A DNA stretch of 64,000 bases from Streptomyces litmocidini (GCF_014649755.1 NZ_BMTQ01000003.1:496001-560000), one strand, 5' to 3'; shown: positions 8,671-17,380, counted from the first letter of the stretch. Notes: a model not told the origin generated them from the letters alone. Program-made: numbers and translations.

Positions 8671-9360
8671 CTACCGGGGCAGGACGATCGCGGTGAGGAT
8701 CACTCCGTCGCGCACGAGCCAGCGTCCGGTGAAGCGGTCCCGCCGGACGTGGCCGGCCACCGGGCCGGGGACGAGGAGCCGGGCGGTGAACGTGCCCGTG
8801 TGCTCCGGCGGCTGCGGGCCCGCGCCGGCCGGGGCCTGTTCGAAGTCGATCGAGGCCTCGTCGAATCCGAGCTCCCTGCGGGTCAGCGGGTACCAGGTCT
8901 TGAAGACGCTCTCCTTGGCGCTGAACAGCAGCCGTTCCCAGGGGACGTCCGGCGTGCGGGCTGTCAGCGCCCTCAGACGACGTCGCTCCCCGGGCAGCGA
9001 CACGCCCTCCAGGACCCCTTCGGGGAGGGGGGCCGCCGGTTCCGCGTCGATGCCGAGCGACAGGACGTCCGTGGTCCTGGCCAGGGCCGCGGCCCGGTAT
9101 CCCGCACAGTGCGTCATGCTCCCGGCCACGCCGTGCGGCCAGCGCGGCTCCCCGCGCGTGCCCGGTGCGAGGGGCGTCTCGGGGAGGCCGAGGCGGCGCA
9201 GCGCGAGCCGTGCGCACAGCCGTACGGTGGCGAACTCGCGCTGTCGCCCCACGACCGCGCGGGCGACGGCGGCGGCCTCCTCCGGGAAGAGCGTGACGGG
9301 CTCCGTGTCGTCACGCCGCCAGGCGGAGGCGACGGTGTCCGGCAGCAGTTCCGCGATCAT
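8671..9360 (-). CDS. 4'-phosphopantetheinyl transferase (EntD/Sfp superfamily)
   Basis: A 229-residue enzyme that transfers the phosphopantetheine arm of coenzyme A to carrier-protein serines, activating fatty-acid, polyketide or peptide synthases. The two signature regions are present: GIDAEP at residues 103-108 and SAKESVFKTWYP around residue 150, which supply the Mg-binding acids (Asp105, Glu150). An upstream GSMTHCAGY element fits the EntD group. No synthase lies beside it, so it is probably a general PPTase that serves clusters elsewhere. Confidence 0.92.
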   Translation of the reverse strand: MIAELLPDTVASAWRRDDTEPVTLFPEEAAAVARAVVGRQREFATVRLCARLALRRLGLPETPLAPGTRGEPRWPHGVAGSMTHCAGYRAAALARTTDVLSLGIDAEPAAPLPEGVLEGVSLPGERRRLRALTARTPDVPWERLLFSAKESVFKTWYPLTRRELGFDEASIDFEQAPAGAGPQPPEHTGTFTARLLVPGPVAGHVRRDRFTGRWLVRDGVILTAIVLPR

Positions 9361-9671
9361 GCGACGCGCTTCCCGGCCTCTTCGGTGGCGCGTTCCCCCG
9401 CGTGCGGGAGCTCGCCGGCCGGCCGGCCGCGGTCCGGTACGTCGGGTCCCCGGGACCGGCCCCGTGCCCGGAGTCCGTTCGAGGGGGTCCCGCCGGGGCC
9501 CGTGACCGGCAGCGCGGGGGACGTCGGGGACGGTGCCGGTCGAGGACGCGCGCCGTCCTGTCGCGCGCCGGCGGGCCGCTCGTCGGGCGCCTCCTTCCCG
9601 GAGGCGTGCGGGCGGGCGTGGGGAGCGATCGGTGCCGACATGGCCGCGACAGTACCGCTCCCGACCGGCAC
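9357..9671 (-). CDS. doubtful small Pro/Arg-rich ORF
   Basis: An open frame of 104 codons (or 94 from ATG 9641) ends with a 4-nt ATGA overlap onto the PPTase start, the geometry of a translationally coupled gene. Its product is low-complexity (Pro, Arg, Gly, Ala) with no domain, span or signal, and no convincing ribosome binding site precedes either start. It could be a leader or chance; the overlap is the only support. Confidence 0.25.
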   Translation of the reverse strand: MPVGSGTVAAMSAPIAPHARPHASGKEAPDERPAGARQDGARPRPAPSPTSPALPVTGPGGTPSNGLRARGRSRGPDVPDRGRPAGELPHAGERATEEAGKRVA

Positions 9672-9718
9672 TCCCGCCGGCCGGCCCCGCGCCCCGCCCT
9701 CGGCCCGCGACCGTACAC

Positions 9719-9768
9719 GGCGGCGCCGCCGGGGAGTTCGCGCGTTCCGACTCCCCGACGGCGCCGCC
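9719..9768 (-). terminator. 18-bp hairpin downstream of GH8 gene
   Basis: Arms 9719-9736 and 9751-9768 match at 17 of 18 positions around a 14-nt loop. This is the second of two hairpins beyond the GH8 stop. Confidence 0.6.
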
Positions 9769-9792
9769 GGCCTCGTCGCCCGTGGGGCCGCC

Positions 9793-9815
9793 GCCCTGAG
9801 CGTCCGTCTCAGGGC
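9793..9815 (-). terminator. hairpin immediately after GH8 stop
   Basis: GCCCTGAG and CTCAGGGC flank a 7-nt loop 26 nt past the GH8 stop. Together with the larger hairpin at 9719-9768 it isolates GH8 from the PPTase gene. Confidence 0.55.
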
Positions 9816-9840
9816 CCTGTCCGTGCGGCCGGGCGCCCCG

Positions 9841-11490
9841 CTACGGGACCCAGTGGTTGCCCGAGGCCGTGATCATGACCTGGAGCTGGATGCTGGCCGA
9901 GAAGTAGCTGCTCGTGTCGACCGGGGTCGCCACCATCTTGTTCCACAGGGCGTCCAGCCAGGCCTGGCTGCCCGGGTCGGTCATCGCCGCCACCGCGAAC
10001 GGGGCGAAGAAGGCGGCCTCGCTGCCCGAGGAGATCTGGGTGCCGTTGAGCTTGTAGCCGATGCCGATCTTGTTGGGGTCGCCGCCGGTCTTCGTCTTGA
10101 TCCAGCCGTTGACCTTCCGCGCGGCGGCGAGGGACGTGGCGTCGCCGCTGGTCACCGCGTCGTCGGCGATGCGCCACGGCGTACGGCAGGCGTTCCACCA
10201 GTAGGAGCCGTCGTTGGGGTCCTCCAGGACCTGCCCCGGGGCGGGCCTGGGCGTGGTGTTCGTGTCGACGACGAAGTCCGGCAGGAGTCCGGTGCCGGAG
10301 GCGTAGGTGGACTGGAGGCGGGAGATCTGCGTCTGGTGCGCGCTGCGCACGGCGTCCCAGGTGGTGTCGCCCGAGGCCGCGCGGAAGGCGCGGAAGTGGT
10401 CGACCATCCAGTCCGAGGTGCGGGAGACGTAGTAGTACTGGTCGCCCGAGCTGCTCCAGTCGCCGAGCTTCAGGAGTTTGGTCGTGGGGTTGACCTCGTC
10501 CTTCTTGATGGCGGCGATGTGCTTGAGCGCGAGGTCCTTGTAGTCGTACGTGCCGCCGCTCCCCCACTGCTTGTCGGCGAGGAGCAGGCCGTAGGCGACG
10601 TCCATGTCTCCGTCGGTGGCGCCGTCCCCGCCGTTGACGCTCTTGCAGGCGGTGTCCTGTTCGGCGGCGAGGAGGTCCGGGTTGACGGAGGACGGGTGGT
10701 CGATCTTCCACTTCACGAGGCCGTCGAAGATCTTCTTGGCGTCCGGGTCGGCGCCCGCCATGGTGGCGGTGACGACCATGCCGTAGCCCTGGGCCTCGGC
10801 GACGTAGGGGTGGTCGGCGTCGGGCGAGATGATCTGGTACCAGCCGTTGCCGCAGTTCTGCCGGACGAAGGCGGCCTTCCACCGGTTGTAGTGGTCGACG
10901 ACCTTCTGGTCGAGGGCGGACTGCGTGCCGGAGGGCTTCAGGACGCCGGCGGCGTAGGGCTTGAGGTGGCTGCCGAAGGGGACGGCCGGTCCGCCGCCGC
11001 CCCCGCCGGTGCCGGTGGGTGCTCCGTACACCTGGAACTCCCAGAGGGAGTAGCCGTACGGCGTGCCGCGCCCCGTGCCGTACATCCGGACGTACCGGCC
11101 GCTGCCGGAGACCGTGAGGTCGTCGGTCGCCCCGTCACCGGCGGTGGTGGAGTAGACGTCGGTCCAGGTCGAACCGTCGGTGGAGGTCTGGATCCGGTAC
11201 GCCTTGCCGTACGCGGCCTCCCAGTCGAGCTTCACGCGGGAGATCGTGTGGTTCGCGCCGAGGTCGATCCGTATCCACTGCGGGTCGACCCCCTCGGCGC
11301 TCGCCCAGCGGGTGGCCGTGCTGCCGTCCACCGCGAGGCCGGGCCCGAAGGCCGAGGTCTCGACGGACGAGGCCGTCACCGCCTTTCCGCCGGACACCAG
11401 GCCGTCGGCGGCCTGCGCCTGCGGCATGACCGTCAGGGGCAACGCCAGCAGACCCGCGAGCCCGAGAAGCGAGACGCTTCGTCGACGCAT
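9841..11490 (-). CDS. secreted GH8 glycoside hydrolase with N-terminal CBM32-like domain
   Basis: 549 residues from ATG 11490, chosen for its GGGAG site 5 nt upstream; ATG 11517 lacks one. Residues 1-27 are a Sec signal peptide and about 30-157 an F5/8C (CBM32-like) carbohydrate-binding domain. A Gly-rich linker and a GH8 catalytic domain (about 170-549) follow. The GH8 signatures are VAEAQGYGM (acid Glu232) and ATDGDMDVAYG (Asp293-Asp297). GH8 contains chitosanases, endoglucanases, lichenases and xylanases that invert configuration; a galactosamine- or glucosamine-binding CBM32 together with the operator upstream favours a chitosanase, but this is inference. It is transcribed alone. Confidence 0.9.
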   Translation of the reverse strand: MRRRSVSLLGLAGLLALPLTVMPQAQAADGLVSGGKAVTASSVETSAFGPGLAVDGSTATRWASAEGVDPQWIRIDLGANHTISRVKLDWEAAYGKAYRIQTSTDGSTWTDVYSTTAGDGATDDLTVSGSGRYVRMYGTGRGTPYGYSLWEFQVYGAPTGTGGGGGGPAVPFGSHLKPYAAGVLKPSGTQSALDQKVVDHYNRWKAAFVRQNCGNGWYQIISPDADHPYVAEAQGYGMVVTATMAGADPDAKKIFDGLVKWKIDHPSSVNPDLLAAEQDTACKSVNGGDGATDGDMDVAYGLLLADKQWGSGGTYDYKDLALKHIAAIKKDEVNPTTKLLKLGDWSSSGDQYYYVSRTSDWMVDHFRAFRAASGDTTWDAVRSAHQTQISRLQSTYASGTGLLPDFVVDTNTTPRPAPGQVLEDPNDGSYWWNACRTPWRIADDAVTSGDATSLAAARKVNGWIKTKTGGDPNKIGIGYKLNGTQISSGSEAAFFAPFAVAAMTDPGSQAWLDALWNKMVATPVDTSSYFSASIQLQVMITASGNHWVP

Positions 11491-11511
11491 GTCAACTCCC
11501 TTTCCCTCCAT

Positions 11512-11546
11512 GGCCAATGGTTAGGAAATATTCCTAACCATTGGCC
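11512..11546. promoter_or_regulatory. perfect 16-bp inverted repeat, operator of GH8 gene
   Basis: Sixteen-base perfect arms flank the 3-nt centre ATA; the core reads TTAGGAAATATTCCTAA. The right end lies just outside the GH8 start region, and a TACTCT-like -10 sits a few bases further upstream on the minus strand, so the repeat should cover the transcription start. An A/T-centred AGGAAA palindrome recalls the ROK-type chitosanase repressor sites of Streptomyces (from memory, unchecked). Confidence 0.75.
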
Positions 11547-11598
11547 GGGAGAGTAGAGAGGCCGCACCTTCCGCGCAAGACCCCGTGCACGGGCGGGC

Positions 11599-12657
11599 TC
11601 AGACGCGCGCGTCCCGGAGCGCGGTGTGGACCGCCCACACCACCGACACCAGCGGCACCGCCACCACCGCGCCCACCACGCCCGCCGCGATCGAGCCGGC
11701 GACGACCGAGATGGCCACCACCAGCGGATGGAGCCGCACCGCCCAGCTCATGACCAGCGGATGGAGCAGGTGCCCCTCGATCTGGCCGATGACCACGATC
11801 AGGGCGATGACGAGGCCCGCCACCAGCGGACCCTTCGAGGCGAGCGCCACCACGGCGGCGATCGCGAGGGCGATCGGCGAGCCGACGAGCGGGACGAAGG
11901 CGGCGAAGAACTCCAGGAGGGCGAGGGGCACCGCCAGCGGGACCCCGAGGGCCCAGAGGGCGAGGCCGACGAGGACGGCGTTCGTACCGGCCACCAGGAC
12001 GATGCCGTGCGTGTAGCCGGTGAAGGTGCGCCAGGCCGCGCGGCCGCCGATGCCCACCCGGCCGCGCACCGACCTCGGCAGCTGCTGCTGGAACCAGGAC
12101 CAGTGCCGGTCCCCCGAGTGGATGAAGAACACCGAGGAGAACAGGCCGAGGGCCAGCGTGGCGAAGACGGCGACGACGTGGCCGGCTCCGCTCACCGCCG
12201 TGCTGAGCAGGTCCGTCCGGTGGCTGGAGAGGTAGTCCCCGATCTTGTCCTGGAGGCTGGAGAGCGTGCCGGGGTCGAGGCGGAACGGCGGCCGCTCCAG
12301 CCAGTCCTCGATCCGCCCGACGCCCGCCCGGAACTCGCGCACGAGCGTCGTCCGCTCCCCCGCGACCGCCTCGCCGACCAGTGCGAGGACCCCGAGGAAG
12401 AGCACGATGCTGCCGATCAGGGTGAGGGCGACGGCCGGCGGGCGGGGCAGCAGCCGGGCGACCAGGTCGGCGACGGGCCGGAGCAACGCGGTGATCACCA
12501 GACCCAGGAAGACGGCCACCCCGATCTCGTGGAAGCGCCCGAGCACCGCGAACAGGCTGTAGACGAGGAGGCCGACGGCGAGCAGCCGCCACGCGTAGGC
12601 GGCGGCCGTACGGAGGAAGGGGGAGACCGTCGGGGGTGTGCCTGGCTGCATGGCCAT
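11599..12657 (-). CDS. AI-2E family transporter (membrane permease)
   Basis: A 352-residue protein with about seven to eight hydrophobic spans in the AI-2E (formerly PerM/UPF0118) pattern: paired N-terminal spans, a long periplasmic-type segment (residues about 100-180), then a C-terminal half with FFAAFVPLVGSPIALAIA and GQIEGHLLHPLVMSWAVRLHPL, the best conserved part of the family. Despite the family name, substrates differ and include sodium/proton exchange. ATG 12657 follows a GGTGG site. It is monocistronic; its role here is unknown. Confidence 0.9.
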   Translation of the reverse strand: MAMQPGTPPTVSPFLRTAAAYAWRLLAVGLLVYSLFAVLGRFHEIGVAVFLGLVITALLRPVADLVARLLPRPPAVALTLIGSIVLFLGVLALVGEAVAGERTTLVREFRAGVGRIEDWLERPPFRLDPGTLSSLQDKIGDYLSSHRTDLLSTAVSGAGHVVAVFATLALGLFSSVFFIHSGDRHWSWFQQQLPRSVRGRVGIGGRAAWRTFTGYTHGIVLVAGTNAVLVGLALWALGVPLAVPLALLEFFAAFVPLVGSPIALAIAAVVALASKGPLVAGLVIALIVVIGQIEGHLLHPLVMSWAVRLHPLVVAISVVAGSIAAGVVGAVVAVPLVSVVWAVHTALRDARV

Positions 12658-12808
12658 CGACGTACCACCACCGGCTCACGGCACCACCTCCGAGGCCCCG
12701 GATTCGCCCGACCCGGGCGCGGCATTCGGCCGTCCGGCGAATGCGGGTGCGCGGCGCGGTGACGCCCGGGGCCTCCGGCGCCGTCCCGCCCGCCGGGGGG
12801 TGCGGGGA

Positions 12809-13609
12809 TCAGTCGCCGGTGAGCGGCATCGCGAGGATCACCAGGCCGAGCAGCGCGAGGTACGCGCAGGCGTGGATCCGGTCCGGGATCCGGGGCGGGC
12901 GGCGGCGGAGGACGACGACGACCGGCAGGGCACCCAGGAGCAGGGCCCCCGCCGCGTACGGATCGACCAGGCCGATCAGTCCGGTGGCGGCGGCCGGGGG
13001 CGGGGAGGCGGCGAGGGAGACCGCGACGGCCGGGAACGCCACGGCGAGGGTGAGCGGGTTGGCGAGCGCGGCCGCGATCCGCATGGGATGGCCGGCCCGG
13101 CGCATGGCGGGGACGGTCATCACGCTGCCGCCGACGCCGAGGAAGGCGGCGACGGCGCCGATCGGGGCGCCGGCGCCGGCGGGCAGCGGCCTCGGGATCC
13201 GCGACGGCGCCGCGTCCGGCGGGGGCGCGGGGCGGAGGAAGCCGGGGCGGAGCAGAAGGTCGAGGGCGGTCAGGGCGGTGTACGCGACGAACGCCCAGCG
13301 GACGAGGGCCGGCGGGGCGAAGCGGGACGCGTACGCCCCGGCGCAGGCGCCCGCCGCGAGCAGGGGCAGCAGCGCGCCGCTGCCGCGCAGGGCGAGGAGC
13401 ACCGGCCGTGGGGTGACGGCCGTGGCGAAGGCGGCGTTCACGGCCATCACCAGGGCCGAGGTGGCGGTGGCCACCGGAAGGGCCGCGGTGCCGAGGGCCG
13501 CGTCCGCCCACGCCACGACCGGGACGGCCACGAACCCGCCGCCGAACCCGAACAAGACCGTCGTCGCTCCGGTGAGGAGCCCGATCGCCATCAGAACCAC
13601 CACGTCCAT
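12809..13609 (-). CDS. TauE/SafE family sulfite/organo-anion exporter
   Basis: A 266-residue inner-membrane protein with about eight spans. The start VVLMAIGLLTGATTVLFGFG and the mid-protein repeat GAVAAFLGVGGSVMTVPAM are the duplicated glycine-rich motif of the TauE/SafE family, which exports sulfite, sulfoacetate or related anions. It is divergent from an AraC-type regulator (84-nt gap), the classic arrangement of a regulator and its target transporter. Confidence 0.9.
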   Translation of the reverse strand: MDVVVLMAIGLLTGATTVLFGFGGGFVAVPVVAWADAALGTAALPVATATSALVMAVNAAFATAVTPRPVLLALRGSGALLPLLAAGACAGAYASRFAPPALVRWAFVAYTALTALDLLLRPGFLRPAPPPDAAPSRIPRPLPAGAGAPIGAVAAFLGVGGSVMTVPAMRRAGHPMRIAAALANPLTLAVAFPAVAVSLAASPPPAAATGLIGLVDPYAAGALLLGALPVVVVLRRRPPRIPDRIHACAYLALLGLVILAMPLTGD

Positions 13610-13693
13610 GACTCAAGATCACCAGGCGGCCCGGGGTTCCCGCATGCGATGGTCGGCAGGATTCCTTCGCGTCTCGGCCGGTACGGTGGCCCG

Positions 13694-14461
13694 GTGAAGA
13701 ACATCCCGCTGGACGACGTCGACCACCTCGACCGGGTGGTGCTGCCGATCGGCACCGACTACGCGCCGGGTCAGGTCCTGGACCGGCACGAGCACCGGCG
13801 GGCGCAGTTCCTCTACGGGGCGACCGGCGTCATGGTCGTCGAGACCGCCGACGGCACCTGGACGGTCCCGCCCGAGCGGGCGGTCCTGATCCCGGCCGCC
13901 ACTCCGCACCGGGTCCGGATGCTGGGCGTGAGCACCCGCAGCCTGTACGTGGAGCCGGGTGCCGTTCCCTGGTGGCCGGCCCGCTGCACGGTGGTGGACG
14001 TGCCGCCGCTGCTGCGCGAACTGCTGCTCGCGGCGGTGGAGTTCGCGCCCGACTACGACCTGTCGGGGCGGGAGGGCGCCATCGCGACGCTGCTGCTGCA
14101 CGAGATCGCCGCGCGCTCCCCGCTCCCCTTCCACGTGGCGGTCCCCGCCTCCGGCGACCTCGCGGCGCTGTGCCGGGAGTACCTGGCCGCCCCGGACGCC
14201 GCCGTCACCAACACCGACTGGGCGGCCCGGTCCGCGCTGAGCGAGCGGGCGTTCACCCGGCGCTTCCGCGCGGAGACGGGCGAGAGCCCGGCCGCCTGGC
14301 GGTCCCGCGCCCGGCTCCTCGCGGCCGTGCCCCTGCTGCGCACCGCGACGGTCACCGAGGTCTCGGGCCGGCTCGGGTACGCCTCTCCGGCCGCGTTCAC
14401 GGCCGCGTTCACGCGGGCGTTCGGCACGCCGCCGTCCCGCTTCTCGGCGGGCCGGGGCTGA
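13694..14461 (+). CDS. AraC family transcriptional regulator
   Basis: 255 residues from GTG 13694. The N-terminal half is a cupin-like effector domain (HEHRRAQFLYGATGVMVVE and IPAATPHRV), and the C-terminal half carries two helix-turn-helix motifs ending GYASPAAFTAAFTRAFG. A TACGGT -10 hexamer (13682-13687) lies 6 nt before the GTG with no ribosome binding site, so the mRNA is probably leaderless. It is divergent from the TauE/SafE exporter and probably controls it and itself. Confidence 0.9.
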   Translation: MKNIPLDDVDHLDRVVLPIGTDYAPGQVLDRHEHRRAQFLYGATGVMVVETADGTWTVPPERAVLIPAATPHRVRMLGVSTRSLYVEPGAVPWWPARCTVVDVPPLLRELLLAAVEFAPDYDLSGREGAIATLLLHEIAARSPLPFHVAVPASGDLAALCREYLAAPDAAVTNTDWAARSALSERAFTRRFRAETGESPAAWRSRARLLAAVPLLRTATVTEVSGRLGYASPAAFTAAFTRAFGTPPSRFSAGRG

Positions 14462-14545
14462 ACCGCCGCCCGGGACGGGACGGCGGTCGCCGGAGGGCCG
14501 GGGCGCACTCGGGGACACGAGCGGGGACGGTCGGCCCTCACGCGT

Positions 14546-15820
14546 TCAACGGGTCACCGTCCACTTCTGGTTGGCGCCGCCGGAGCAGGTCCAGATCTGG
14601 AGCCTGGTGCCGTTGGCGGAGCTGTTGCCGGTGGCGTCCAGGCACTTTCCGGACTGTGGGTTCACCACGTCCCGGGCGGAGGTGGCGGTCCAGCGCTGGG
14701 CGCCCGTGCCGTTGCACTCCCACAGCTGCACGGGGGTGCCGTCGGCCGTGCCTCCGGAGGTCACGTCGAGGCATTTGCCGAGCGCGCGGACGGTTCCGTC
14801 GGCCGCGAGGGTCCACTGCTGGGCGGGGGTCCCGTTGCAGTCGTAGAGCTGGACGGGGGTGCCGTTCGCGGTGTTCGCGCCGGCCACGTCGACGCACTTG
14901 CCGCCGATGCCCGTGATCGGTCCGGCGGTGGCGGGCGCGTCGGCGGTGGTGACGCGGACGTGGTCGACGACGAGTTGCTGGGGGAAGGCGGTGGAGCCGT
15001 CCGGGTCGCCGGGCCAGTAGCCGCCGACGGCGAGGTTGAGGATGAGGAAGAAGGGCTTGTCGAAGACCCAGGTCCGGCCGCCGAGGTCGGCGGGCGTGCG
15101 GGTCTGGTAGACGGTCCCGTCCACGGACCAGCTGATCAGGTTGGGCGACCAGTCCACGGCGAAGGTGTGGAAGGCGTCGGCGAAGGCCTGTCCGCCGGGC
15201 AGGGTGTAGGGGGCGCCGATGCCTCCGGACCCGGAGTAGCCGGGGCCGTGCAGGGTGCCGTGCACGGTGGACGGTTCGAAGCCGACGTTCTCCATGACGT
15301 CGATCTCGCCCGAGTTCGGCCAGCCGACCTGGCCGATGTCGTTGCCGAGCATCCAGAAGGCGGGCCACATGCCCTGGCCGCGCGGCACCTTCATGCGGGC
15401 CTCGACGTGACCGTACTTCGTGGTGAACCTTCCGGCGGTGTTGAGCCGGGCGGAGGTGTAGTCGCAGCGCCCGTACCAGCACTGGTAGTTGCCCGGGTTC
15501 TCCTTGCGGGCGGTGATGACCAGGTGTCCCTGCCCGTCGAGCGCGGCGTTGGCGTTGCCGGCCGTGTAGTACTGGCGCTCGTGGTTGCTGACGTTGTCGC
15601 CGGTCTCGGTCTGCCACCGCGTGCCGTCGACGGCGGAGCCGGCGGGGCCGTCGAAGTCGTCGGAGAAGGTGACGGCGGCCGTCCCGGCCACGGTCCGGAG
15701 CGCTTCGCCCGGCTGTCCGGCCGGGCCGAGCGCCGCGACGGCCAGGGCGAGCGCGAGGGCCGTCACGGCGGAGGACAGCGGTCGCAGTCGTGAGCGCAGT
15801 CGTGCACGGGAGGAGGTCAT
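14546..15820 (-). CDS. secreted GH16 beta-glucanase with C-terminal CBM13
   Basis: 424 residues from ATG 15820 (GGAAGAG upstream). A long signal peptide with an Arg-rich start precedes a GH16 domain (about 50-290). Its catalytic motif GEIDVMENVG supplies the nucleophile Glu172, the assisting Asp174 and the acid/base Glu177. A ricin-B-type CBM13 (about 300-424) with repeated QxW motifs (AQQWTL, AQRWTA, NQKWTV) follows. The sequence is of the laminarinase type (endo-beta-1,3- or mixed-linkage glucan). It is transcribed alone from a clear vegetative-type promoter. Confidence 0.93.
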   Translation of the reverse strand: MTSSRARLRSRLRPLSSAVTALALALAVAALGPAGQPGEALRTVAGTAAVTFSDDFDGPAGSAVDGTRWQTETGDNVSNHERQYYTAGNANAALDGQGHLVITARKENPGNYQCWYGRCDYTSARLNTAGRFTTKYGHVEARMKVPRGQGMWPAFWMLGNDIGQVGWPNSGEIDVMENVGFEPSTVHGTLHGPGYSGSGGIGAPYTLPGGQAFADAFHTFAVDWSPNLISWSVDGTVYQTRTPADLGGRTWVFDKPFFLILNLAVGGYWPGDPDGSTAFPQQLVVDHVRVTTADAPATAGPITGIGGKCVDVAGANTANGTPVQLYDCNGTPAQQWTLAADGTVRALGKCLDVTSGGTADGTPVQLWECNGTGAQRWTATSARDVVNPQSGKCLDATGNSSANGTRLQIWTCSGGANQKWTVTR

Positions 15821-15881
15821 GGGGGTTCTCTTCCGTCGGCTGTGGGGGCGCGGCGGGACGGTCCACTTCGCCGCACCCATG

Positions 15882-15910
15882 ATTTAAGGAGTGAGGTAAG
15901 GGGTCGTCAA
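15882..15910 (-). promoter_or_regulatory. sigma-70-type promoter of GH16 gene
   Basis: Read on the minus strand, TTGACG (15910-15905), a 17-nt spacer and TTAAAT (15887-15882) lie about 60 nt before the GH16 ATG. Both hexamers fit the HrdB consensus well for this GC-rich genome. Confidence 0.65.
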
Positions 15911-16296
15911 GACGTGGGACGTACCTTTCGAACCCCTTCCGGACCCTCCCCCGCTCCCTTCGTCCCAGCGGGGATCGCCCGCGTGGGTGAGGGCCTGCCG
16001 GGCGGCCGGCGAGGACGAGGGGCGGTGAACCATTGGGTCACGTGGTTACCCCTTATCCACGTACATGAACAAGCGGGGAGGGTGGAGGAGGGAACTCGAA
16101 GGCCTGAACCGGAGTTGTCAAGAATGCCTGTTGGCGAAAGTTCGGTCTCGCGGGAGGATCACCGCGTCCATCGACGGACCTCCTGGTTCAAGTTTGTGAA
16201 TCGATGGAGGAGCGTCGCGACGGCCCGCGTCGTCGGGACGGGCCTGTCTTCCGTACGATTCCCCCCGTTGCCACTCATACGTCTGAAGGAGATCCC
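15911..16296. other. non-coding gap between GH16 and tpx
   Basis: I see no gene in this stretch. It is less GC-rich than its surroundings. It contains an interrupted palindrome, GGTCACGTGGTTACC (16036-16050), and a TACGAT -10-like hexamer (16254-16259) about 38 nt before tpx. It probably holds the tpx promoter and leader. Confidence 0.4.
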
Positions 16297-16797
16297 ATGG
16301 CCCAGGTCACGCTGAAGGGCAGCCCCGTACAGGTCAACGGCGCCCTGCCGACCCCCGGCAGCCAGGCCCCCGACTTCACGCTCGTCGCCGAGGGACTGGC
16401 GGACAAGTCGCTGAAGGACTTCGCCGGTCTGCGCAAGGTCCTCAACATCTTCCCGAGCGTCGACACCCCGACGTGCGCCTCCTCCGTCCGCGCCTTCAAC
16501 GAGAAGGCCGGGCAGCTGGACAACACGGTCGTCCTCTGCATCTCCGCCGACCTGCCCTTCGCCCAGGCCCGCTTCTGCGGCGCCGAGGGCCTGGAGAACG
16601 TCAAGAACCTCTCGACGCTCCGCGGCCGCGAGTTCCACACCAACTACGGCGTGGAGATCGCGGACGGGCCGCTCGCCGGCCTGACGGCCCGCGCCGTCGT
16701 CGTCCTCGACGAGAACGACACGGTCCTGCACGCGCAGCTCGTGGGCGAGATCGCCGACGAGCCGAGCTACGACGAGGCCCTCGCCGTCCTGAAGTGA
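16297..16797 (+). CDS. tpx: thiol peroxidase (Tpx, atypical 2-Cys peroxiredoxin)
   Basis: 166 residues, the usual Tpx length. It reduces hydrogen peroxide and alkyl peroxides in the cytoplasm using thioredoxin. The peroxidatic cysteine is Cys60 in [13 protein letters not shown] and the resolving cysteine Cys94 in [12 protein letters not shown], the spacing that defines Tpx. ATG 16297 follows GAAGGAG. It sits next to fur and katG, so this is a small peroxide-defence group; a shared hairpin separates it from the convergent fur gene. Confidence 0.96.
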   Translation: MAQVTLKGSPVQVNGALPTPGSQAPDFTLVAEGLADKSLKDFAGLRKVLNIFPSVDTPTCASSVRAFNEKAGQLDNTVVLCISADLPFAQARFCGAEGLENVKNLSTLRGREFHTNYGVEIADGPLAGLTARAVVVLDENDTVLHAQLVGEIADEPSYDEALAVLK

Positions 16798-16851
16798 TCC
16801 CCGGACGGCCTCCGGCCGTTCCCCGCGGTCCTCGCCGACGCGGGTCACGAA

Positions 16852-16887
16852 GGAGCCCTCCACCGACACCGGTCGGTGGAGGGCTCC
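16852..16887. terminator. bidirectional terminator between tpx and fur
   Basis: Sixteen-base perfect arms (16852-16867 and 16872-16887) surround the 4-nt loop ACCG, midway between the convergent stops. Confidence 0.8.
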
Positions 16888-16894
16888 CGTCGTA

Positions 16895-17314
16895 TCACCG
16901 CGCCCGGGCACAGCCCGGGCAGAGCCCCCGGTAGACCACGTCCGCCTTCGACACCGCGAAGCCGAACCGCTCCGTCGACGGGAGGACCGCGAGCGGGTCC
17001 CCCGAGGGACGGACGTCGCGGATGAGCCCGCAGTTCGAGCAGACCAGGTGCTGGTGCGCGCGGTGCGCGTTCGGGTCGTAGCGCTTGGCCCGCCCGTCCA
17101 TGGAGAGCTCCACGACCTCCCCGAGGGCGACCAGCTCGCCGAGGGTGTTGTAGACCGTCGCCCGCGCGATCTCCGGCAGGCGCTCCACCGCGCGCGCGTG
17201 GACCTCGTCCGCCGTGAGGTGCACGTGCTCCCCGGCCAGGACCTCCGCGACGACGCGGCGCTGGGACGTCATCCGCCAGCCGCGTGCGCGCAGGCGCTCC
17301 AGCAGGTCACTCAT
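16895..17314 (-). CDS. Fur family repressor (FurA/CatR-type peroxide regulator)
   Basis: 139 residues with a winged-helix DNA-binding half and a C-terminal metal domain containing two CxxC pairs (CSNCG and CPGC) that hold structural zinc, plus the AHQHLVC metal-site segment. ATG 17314 follows GAGGTG. It is divergent from katG across 198 nt. In Streptomyces, Fur-type proteins next to catalase-peroxidase genes repress them and are inactivated by peroxide (FurA/FurS); I infer the same here, and Fe/Zn/Ni specificity cannot be read off. Confidence 0.92.
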   Translation of the reverse strand: MSDLLERLRARGWRMTSQRRVVAEVLAGEHVHLTADEVHARAVERLPEIARATVYNTLGELVALGEVVELSMDGRAKRYDPNAHRAHQHLVCSNCGLIRDVRPSGDPLAVLPSTERFGFAVSKADVVYRGLCPGCARAR

Positions 17315-17352
17315 GTTTCACCTCGGAGACATAGGCAAACTTGGGGTTCTTC

Positions 17353-17380
17353 TTGACTTGGACAACGTCCATCGTAGGAT
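17353..17380 (+). promoter_or_regulatory. katG promoter with palindrome in the spacer
   Basis: TTGACT (17353-17358) and TAGGAT (17375-17380) are separated by 16 nt. The spacer holds the 13-bp palindrome TGGACAACGTCCA (17359-17371), placed where a bound repressor would block RNA polymerase. It is a candidate Fur site. Confidence 0.65.

Noticed and set aside
8566..11556. 996-codon plus-strand frame across the PPTase and GH8 genes
   Set aside because: Complement of two well-supported leftward genes; no coherent domain.
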